Positions 59,222-64,000 of a stretch of 64,000 nt of DNA are shown here, in pieces. Every line of letters starts with the position of its first letter. Within the stretch, counting starts at the first letter, position 1. The stretch comes from Humibacter sp. RRB41 (lineage in GTDB: Bacteria > Actinomycetota > Actinomycetes > Actinomycetales > Microbacteriaceae), in the NCBI RefSeq assembly GCF_022761015.1, contig NZ_JAKWJQ010000005.1:124001-188000 (forward strand), in the 5' to 3' direction. The notes under the pieces are model-generated. The model searched no databases, had not been told where the DNA came from, and was given only the letters and a program-made list of their open reading frames with translations. The position numbers and the translations under genes are program-made.

Positions 59222-61318
59222 TCACCGTGGCCACTCGGCCACGAGGTTGTCGGCGACGCGGAACGCGTTCGCCACGATCGTCAGTGTCGGGTTCACCGAA
59301 CCGTTCGTCGGGTGCAGCGAAGAGTCGCAGCACACGATGCGGCCAGTTCCCCACACACGTCCGTACGGGTCGGTGGCGGAGTTCTCCGTCGACGTGCCCA
59401 TGCGGGCGGTGCCGCACGAGTGCTCGCCGGCAGCGGATGCCGTCGCCGGCCCGCCCTGCCTCCTGATGTCCGTGATCCCAGCGGCCTCGAGCCACTTCGC
59501 GCCCTGCACGGCCATGCCGTCTTCGACCTGCTGGCTGGTCCAGTGCACGTCCTTGCGCAGGGCTGCGCCGGGGCGGCCCCAACGATCCCGCACCGCCGCG
59601 AGCGTGACGCGCGAGGTGGGCAGTGGGATCTCCTGTCCCATCGCGAAGACGCCGAACAGGTTAGCGCGGCCCTCGCGCATCCATTCCTTGTGGCCGGCGC
59701 CCCAGCCTGCAACGCCCGGATCCGGCTGCCCGGCCGAGGTCAGGGGAAGCAGGCTCATCAGATCGACGATCACGCCGCCGCCCCATGGAATGGTGTCGCC
59801 GTGCACGTGGTCGAGCGTCGCGACGGAGTGTCCGGGGCCGATGTAGGGCTTCACGGGGCTCGCCGACCGTCCGAGCACCGTCGCGGTGCGGTGGTCGTGC
59901 AGATAGCGGCCGACGTGATCGTTGCCGATGCCGCTGGCGAGCAGCAGCCGGGCAGTCTCGACGGCGCCGGCCGAGACGACGACCACGTCGGCGCTGACGG
60001 TGAGTTCGACGGGGTGGCTCGAGGCATCCGCCATGATCGTGACGCCGGCTGCTCCGACGCCGTCCCGCACCTCCACCACCTCCGCGTCGGCCAGCAGATC
60101 GCAGAGTCCGGTCGCCAAGGCACGGGGGATGAACGTCGACTGCGAACCGTTCTTCGCGTTCACGGGACACGTATTGCCGATGCATTGGGCGCAGCGCACG
60201 CACGCCGCGCGGCCTCCCCAGGGCACCGAGTTGATGGCGAGCGGAATCGGACCCCAGCCCCAGCCGAGGGTGTCGGCCGCCGCGCCGAGCAGCTCGCGGG
60301 ACGGCTCGGTACCCATCGCGGGCATCGGATATCCGCCCGAGCGCGGCGTGCGGCGCGTGAGACCGCCCTCCTCGCCTGCCACACCGAGCTCCCACTCGGC
60401 CCGCGTGTAATACGGCTCGAGCTCGTCGTACGACACCGGCCAGTCGGCGAGGCTCGCGCCGTCCGGGTCGCCATAGAGCGTGCGCATCCGGAAGTCCTCC
60501 GGCATGAATCGCCAGGCCATGCCCTGCCAGATGCGGGTTCCTCCACCGACAGTGTCGGCATTCAGTCCGTAGACAGACGCGTCGTCGGTGCCGTCGAGAA
60601 CGCGGTCGCCGTCCGGTAGCTGTGCGACCCGCGGATGCCCCGGCCCAGGCCCGACCGTCGGCCAGTACACGGCGTTGCGTTTGCCATGCAGGTGGTCGCC
60701 GCGAATCTCGTCATCACGCAGATTGGGAGCGCGCTCCACCAGCAGCACGTGCTTGCCGGCGGCCGTCAGCACCTGCGCGGCGACGCCACCGCCCGGGCCG
60801 GAGCCGACGACGATCGCGTCGTAGTGCGCGTGCACCTGAGACGGTGCGATTGCAGCAGGCGGCTCGGGCTCGACCGGAGTGACGCCCTCTGGCACCCCGC
60901 GGAATCCCACCATGTCGAGGCCGGCAGGATGCCGTGCATCCGACGACGCGTAGTACCCTTCCCAGCTCACGCGGCGGAGCACGTCGAACGCCGCTGCGCT
61001 CGAGCCGGCGGCGATCCGGGTCAGGATGCCGTCCTGCGCCTGTGCGCCGAGGTGGGCAAAGCCCGCGGCCCCCGCACGCTGCGCCTCGTCGTCGAGCCGT
61101 GCAGCGAGTGAGATCAGCGACGGCCACGCCCACAGCAGATCCCGGTCCGCCGCGATCGGGTCGAGCGTCAGGTACTCGGCGACGCCGCCCTCCCAGCCTG
61201 CGGGCCACGCATCCGCCGGAATGATCCGGTCGATAGCCGCGCGGAGAGCCGGAAGGGCGGCCGCACGTGATGTGCGCCCGCCCTCCTGGATGTCGCCGGC
61301 GTTGTCAGCGTCCGGCAA
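59222..61318 (-). CDS. GMC-family flavoenzyme with fused gluconate-dehydrogenase-subunit-3-like domain
   Basis: A 698-residue protein. Residues about 20-130 (LRAAIDRIIPADAWPAGWEG) resemble the small gluconate 2-dehydrogenase subunit 3 family. A GMC oxidoreductase then begins with the FAD motif AIVVGSGPGGGVAAQVL near residue 170, has NADTVGGGTRIWQGMAWR, a cysteine cluster RCAQCIGNTCPVNAKNG near 370, and ends with the GMC active-site pattern LHPTNGSVNPTLTIVANA (His and Asn). In characterised glucoside 3-dehydrogenases these two parts are separate subunits. There is no Tat or Sec signal. TTG 61318 is preferred because GGAGGG lies just upstream; a TTG at 61339 is possible. It overlaps the upstream permease by 14 bp. 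Oxidation of glycosides to 3-keto forms is inferred. Confidence 0.85.
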   Translation of the reverse strand: MPDADNAGDIQEGGRTSRAAALPALRAAIDRIIPADAWPAGWEGGVAEYLTLDPIAADRDLLWAWPSLISLAARLDDEAQRAGAAGFAHLGAQAQDGILTRIAAGSSAAAFDVLRRVSWEGYYASSDARHPAGLDMVGFRGVPEGVTPVEPEPPAAIAPSQVHAHYDAIVVGSGPGGGVAAQVLTAAGKHVLLVERAPNLRDDEIRGDHLHGKRNAVYWPTVGPGPGHPRVAQLPDGDRVLDGTDDASVYGLNADTVGGGTRIWQGMAWRFMPEDFRMRTLYGDPDGASLADWPVSYDELEPYYTRAEWELGVAGEEGGLTRRTPRSGGYPMPAMGTEPSRELLGAAADTLGWGWGPIPLAINSVPWGGRAACVRCAQCIGNTCPVNAKNGSQSTFIPRALATGLCDLLADAEVVEVRDGVGAAGVTIMADASSHPVELTVSADVVVVSAGAVETARLLLASGIGNDHVGRYLHDHRTATVLGRSASPVKPYIGPGHSVATLDHVHGDTIPWGGGVIVDLMSLLPLTSAGQPDPGVAGWGAGHKEWMREGRANLFGVFAMGQEIPLPTSRVTLAAVRDRWGRPGAALRKDVHWTSQQVEDGMAVQGAKWLEAAGITDIRRQGGPATASAAGEHSCGTARMGTSTENSATDPYGRVWGTGRIVCCDSSLHPTNGSVNPTLTIVANAFRVADNLVAEWPR

Positions 61319-62201
61319 GCGACCCTCCGATACCGCCAACCGAGAAGTATCTGTTGAGCACGGAGAAGATGATGATCGGCGGGAGCATCATCACGACCGC
61401 GACGGCCATCACGAGTCCCCAGTTGGTCTGGTTCTGCTGGAAGAACGTGTTCAGGCCGATGGGGAGGGTGTAATTCTGGTCGGATCGGAGGAAGACCACG
61501 GCGACGAGGTAGTCGTTCCAGGCCAGCAGGAACGAGAAGATCGCGGTGGAGAGCACGCCGGGCAGCGAGTTGCGGAGCACGATGCGGATGAAGCTGCCCC
61601 AGACGCTGGCGCCGTCGATCCAGGCTGCTTCTTCGAGGGTGATCGGGATCGAGTCGAAGTAGGCGGCCATCATCCAGCAGGCGACACTCATCGTGGAGCC
61701 GGTGTAGATGATCATGATCCCGACGAGGTTGTCGACCAGTCCGAACTTCGCGAACAGGAAGAACAACGGGATGACGGCGGTGACCACAGGCAGCGACTGC
61801 ACGATGAAGAGGATCAGCGAGTAGGAGGAGACCAGCTTGTTGCGTCCTCGTGAGAGCACGTAGCCGGCAGGCGCTGCGATGATCACGGCGGCGACCACGG
61901 TGACCAGGGCGACGAGGAGGCTGTTGCCCAGCCAAGTGCCGACGGAGGTCTGGGTGAACACGGCGCCGAAGTTCTCGAACGTCAGCCCGGTCGCGGTGGA
62001 GCCCAGCGACGGGGTGAGCGACAGGATCACGACGGCGACGATGGGGACCAGCACGACCGCGGTGATGACGAAGATCGCCAGCAGACGCCACCATTTGCCG
62101 CGCTCGCCCAACTCGGACAAGGAGCGACGTTTGCCGCCGGCGTTCACGCCGACGTGCAGCTCACCGGTGATGGGCAGGCCGGTTGCGGTTTCGGTGCTCA
62201 T
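61305..62201 (-). CDS. Sugar ABC transporter permease, MalG/UgpE type (system E)
   Basis: A 298-residue permease. The first helix is LLAIFVITAVVLVPIVAVVI; the EAA motif ITLEEAAWIDGASVWGSFIR is near residue 190; the C-terminus SVLNRYFSVGGIGGSLAGR is typical. Start ATG 62201 overlaps the stop of the preceding permease (ATGA), and its end overlaps the GMC gene. Acts with the permease at 62198-63160 and the partial binding protein. Confidence 0.94.
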   Translation of the reverse strand: MSTETATGLPITGELHVGVNAGGKRRSLSELGERGKWWRLLAIFVITAVVLVPIVAVVILSLTPSLGSTATGLTFENFGAVFTQTSVGTWLGNSLLVALVTVVAAVIIAAPAGYVLSRGRNKLVSSYSLILFIVQSLPVVTAVIPLFFLFAKFGLVDNLVGIMIIYTGSTMSVACWMMAAYFDSIPITLEEAAWIDGASVWGSFIRIVLRNSLPGVLSTAIFSFLLAWNDYLVAVVFLRSDQNYTLPIGLNTFFQQNQTNWGLVMAVAVVMMLPPIIIFSVLNRYFSVGGIGGSLAGR

Positions 62202-63160
62202 TCGATGTTCACCTTCCTAATCTGGCGGTACAGCAGCACCGAGATGATCACCAAGACGATGGTCATCAGGAACGCGATCGCGACACCGGGGCCGACCTGG
62301 TAGTTCTGGAACACGGTCTGGTAGGCGAGCACGACCAGGGATTGGGTGGCGTTGACCGGTCCGCCGCCGGTCAACAGGAAGATCGTCGGAAAGTCGTTGA
62401 CGCAGAAGATCGTCATCAGGATCCACGACACGTACGTGGTGCGGGAGATCATCGGCAGCGTGATCTGTGTGAACGTCTGCCAGGTTCCCGCGCCGTCGAC
62501 CTTGGATGCCTCGTACACGTTGGTGTCCACCGACGCCAGTGCAGACGACATCATCATCATCATGAACGGGAAGCTGATCCAGACCTTGAACACGCACACC
62601 GTGATCTGGGCGAGAAGCGGATCCGCGAGAAAGAGCACGTTCCCGAAGCCCAACGCGTGCGCCAGGAGGGGCAGCGGAGACTGCGGGGTGGCGACGAGCC
62701 AGTTCCACGACGTCGCCGACACCACAGTGGGAACGACCCACGGCAACAGCAGCAGCACCTTGAAGAGCCCGCCGGCAGGGATCCGGGTGCGCAGCAGCAA
62801 CCCCAGCCCCAGCCCGGCAGCCCAGGAACCGAACACACCGACCACGGTGAAGACCAGGGTGAACAACGCGGCATGCCAGAACCCCGGCTGCTGCACCACG
62901 TCGATGTAGTTCGCGAACCCGACGAACGCGCCGGAATCGATCAGATCCCCATTACGGGTGGACTGCCATCCGGCGTAGATCACCGGGTACAGGTTCAACA
63001 GAACCAGAAGCACCAACGACGGCAGAGCGAACAAAAAGAACGTCCACGTGTGGGACATCGCACGGCCACGCTTGCCTTTACCAGGCGAGCGCCCCGAACC
63101 GGCCACTCCCACACCGTTCCGCGCCTTCTTCAGCGCACCGGCCACGGACTCGGTCGACAT
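62198..63160 (-). CDS. Sugar ABC transporter permease, MalF/UgpA type (system E)
   Basis: A 320-residue permease. A basic, glycine-rich N-terminus (GRSPGKGKRGRAMSHTW) is followed by FFLFALPSLVLLVLLNLYPV. The EAA loop reads NVYEASKVDGAGTWQTFTQI near residue 215; a methionine-rich helix (FPFMMMMMSSALASV) precedes it. ATG 63160 follows AAAGGAGAAGCTCA. A hairpin lies between it and the upstream binding-protein gene. Confidence 0.94.
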   Translation of the reverse strand: MSTESVAGALKKARNGVGVAGSGRSPGKGKRGRAMSHTWTFFLFALPSLVLLVLLNLYPVIYAGWQSTRNGDLIDSGAFVGFANYIDVVQQPGFWHAALFTLVFTVVGVFGSWAAGLGLGLLLRTRIPAGGLFKVLLLLPWVVPTVVSATSWNWLVATPQSPLPLLAHALGFGNVLFLADPLLAQITVCVFKVWISFPFMMMMMSSALASVDTNVYEASKVDGAGTWQTFTQITLPMISRTTYVSWILMTIFCVNDFPTIFLLTGGGPVNATQSLVVLAYQTVFQNYQVGPGVAIAFLMTIVLVIISVLLYRQIRKVNIE

Positions 63161-63211
63161 TGAGCTTCTCCTTTGACAGCTGTTCTCAGTAAAAACCTTG
63201 AAGAGTGAAAA

Positions 63212-63245
63212 CGGGTGGGCCTCTGCTCGCGCCGAGGCCCACCCG
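63212..63245 (-). terminator. Stem-loop with T-run after system E binding protein
   Basis: CGGGTGGGCCTC (63212-63223) and GAGGCCCACCCG (63234-63245) pair perfectly over 12 bases with a 10-nt loop. On the leftward transcript it begins 10 bases after the stop at 63256 and is followed by TTTTCACTC, so it looks like a real intrinsic terminator or attenuator before the permease genes. Confidence 0.8.
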
Positions 63246-63255
63246 AATCCGGTCC

Positions 63256-64000
63256 TTACTTCATCAGACCTTCGATGGCGTTCTGCAACGTCGTCAGAGC
63301 ACTCTTGGCATCCGTCTTACCACCGAGGATCGCCTGCGAGAAGGTGATCATCGGCTGGGTGCCGTCAACGGTGTTCGCGATGTTGTAGAACAGGCCCTTT
63401 CCGCCCGGGGCTGCCCAGGTGCCGTAGATCGGGTTCCAGTCCTTCAGGATCTTCACCGTCACCGGGTCGGCCTTGAGAACCGAAGTGTTCGCGATGGACT
63501 TCAGAGGGGGAAGGCCGATACCGGTCTTCTCCGTCCACAGCTTCGACATGTTCTTGTAGTAGTACGTCACGAACGCCTCTGAGCCCTTCTGGCTCGGGGT
63601 GTTCTTGTACATCATGATGTTGTTCGGGAAGTACAGACCGCCCTTGGTTCCGTGCGGACCGGTCAGCGGGTCGCCGACGACCATGTCGGCAGCGACATCG
63701 CCTCCGACGCTGGCTGCAAGGCCCGCGCCGTCCCAGCCGTAGCCGAACTTCTTGGCCTTCCACTGCGACTGCACGTTCGCGCTCGTGTAGGTCGCACCCG
63801 CTGGGTCGGAGTAGCCGTTCTTCACGAGTGAGAGCACGTACTCCATCGCCTCGACGTTGACGTCGGTGACGCAGTCCGGCTCCTTGCTCTTGTTGAACAG
63901 GCCGCCGCCGTTGTTGATCATGAAGGCGGTGAGGATGTGGCTGCCGGTGAAGTTGCCGGCACCCGCGCCGAGGCCGAAGCCGTACACGCCGATCTTCTTG
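63256..64000 (-). CDS. Substrate-binding protein (system E), 5' end outside window
   Basis: The last 247 residues of a leftward binding-protein gene; its signal peptide and start lie beyond the right edge. The visible part is typical of COG1653 proteins: LTAFMINNGGGLFNKSKEPD, TSANVQSQWKAKKFGYGWDG, GLYFPNNIMMYKNTPSQKGS (the mature cleft region), and a C-terminal helix SALTTLQNAIEGLMK. Many tryptophans and tyrosines (WDGAG, YYYKNMSKLW) suit sugar stacking. It heads the operon with two permeases, the GMC fusion and GH3. The TAA stop at 63258-63256 is close to a strong hairpin. Confidence 0.9.
   Translation of the reverse strand, partial: KKIGVYGFGLGAGAGNFTGSHILTAFMINNGGGLFNKSKEPDCVTDVNVEAMEYVLSLVKNGYSDPAGATYTSANVQSQWKAKKFGYGWDGAGLAASVGGDVAADMVVGDPLTGPHGTKGGLYFPNNIMMYKNTPSQKGSEAFVTYYYKNMSKLWTEKTGIGLPPLKSIANTSVLKADPVTVKILKDWNPIYGTWAAPGGKGLFYNIANTVDGTQPMITFSQAILGGKTDAKSALTTLQNAIEGLMK

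Noticed and set aside
1-64000. tRNA, rRNA, insertion sequences or phage integration sites
   Set aside because: No cloverleaf-like sequences, transposase or integrase motifs were noticed in the intergenic regions; all gaps are shorter than 300 bp and are accounted for by promoters, hairpins or repeats.

Overview
The window reads as part of the chromosome of a high-GC Gram-positive actinobacterium, most likely from the family Microbacteriaceae. Supporting signs are strongly GC-biased third codon positions, many ATGA/GTGA start-stop overlaps, GTG starts, actinobacterial-type xylose isomerase and an over-abundant GGATGC/GCATCC hexamer. There are no rRNA or tRNA genes, phage genes, transposases or CRISPR arrays. 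It is almost wholly a carbohydrate-utilisation region: five binding-protein-dependent sugar importers, at least seven glycoside-active enzymes, four LacI-type regulators, one DeoR/LacI chimera and one PadR regulator. The genus was not established.

Region 1 (1-9633): a secreted beta-helix protein (partial), a LacI regulator and an operon running from a lipoprotein binding protein through a BNR-repeat protein, a PmoA/DUF6807 protein, a Gfo/Idh/MocA oxidoreductase and a cupin to two permeases. One identical 16-bp operator lies upstream of the beta-helix gene and of the operon. Region 2 (9727-21344): a second LacI regulator, then a divergent locus with a heparinase II/III-like enzyme, the DeoR/LacI chimera and DUF2264 leftward, and a D-2-hydroxyacid dehydrogenase, importer and DUF624 protein rightward; a uronate-containing glycan is a reasonable guess. 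Region 3 (21345-30018): palindromic repeats around an AbiEi-like gene, then ThuA opposite a Gfo/Idh/MocA-DUF993-sugar isomerase operon, glycerate kinase, PadR and a flavin-dependent oxidoreductase. Region 4 (30063-48440): xylB, xylA, GH95, importer, DUF624, LacI, GH42, GH31 alpha-xylosidase and GH3, a set that fits fucosylated xyloglucan oligosaccharides. Region 5 (48453-56729): LacI regulator and an importer-ThuA-Gfo/Idh/MocA-GH127 operon that fits beta-L-arabinofuranosides. Region 6 (56767-64000): a leftward operon with a partial binding protein, two permeases, a GMC oxidoreductase fused to a gluconate-dehydrogenase-subunit-3-like domain, and a GH3 enzyme.

None of the complete glycosidases has a visible signal peptide, so the shared logic appears to be: capture oligosaccharides with lipoproteins, import them, and dismantle them in the cytoplasm by hydrolysis or oxidation. 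No importer ATPase is encoded here, so one or more shared ATPases elsewhere must power all five systems. Each of the five binding-protein genes is followed by a strong RNA hairpin. The repeated pairing of ThuA with Gfo/Idh/MocA proteins, plus the GMC fusion, suggests that 3-keto-glycoside chemistry runs beside classical hydrolysis; this is the most interesting hypothesis in the window.
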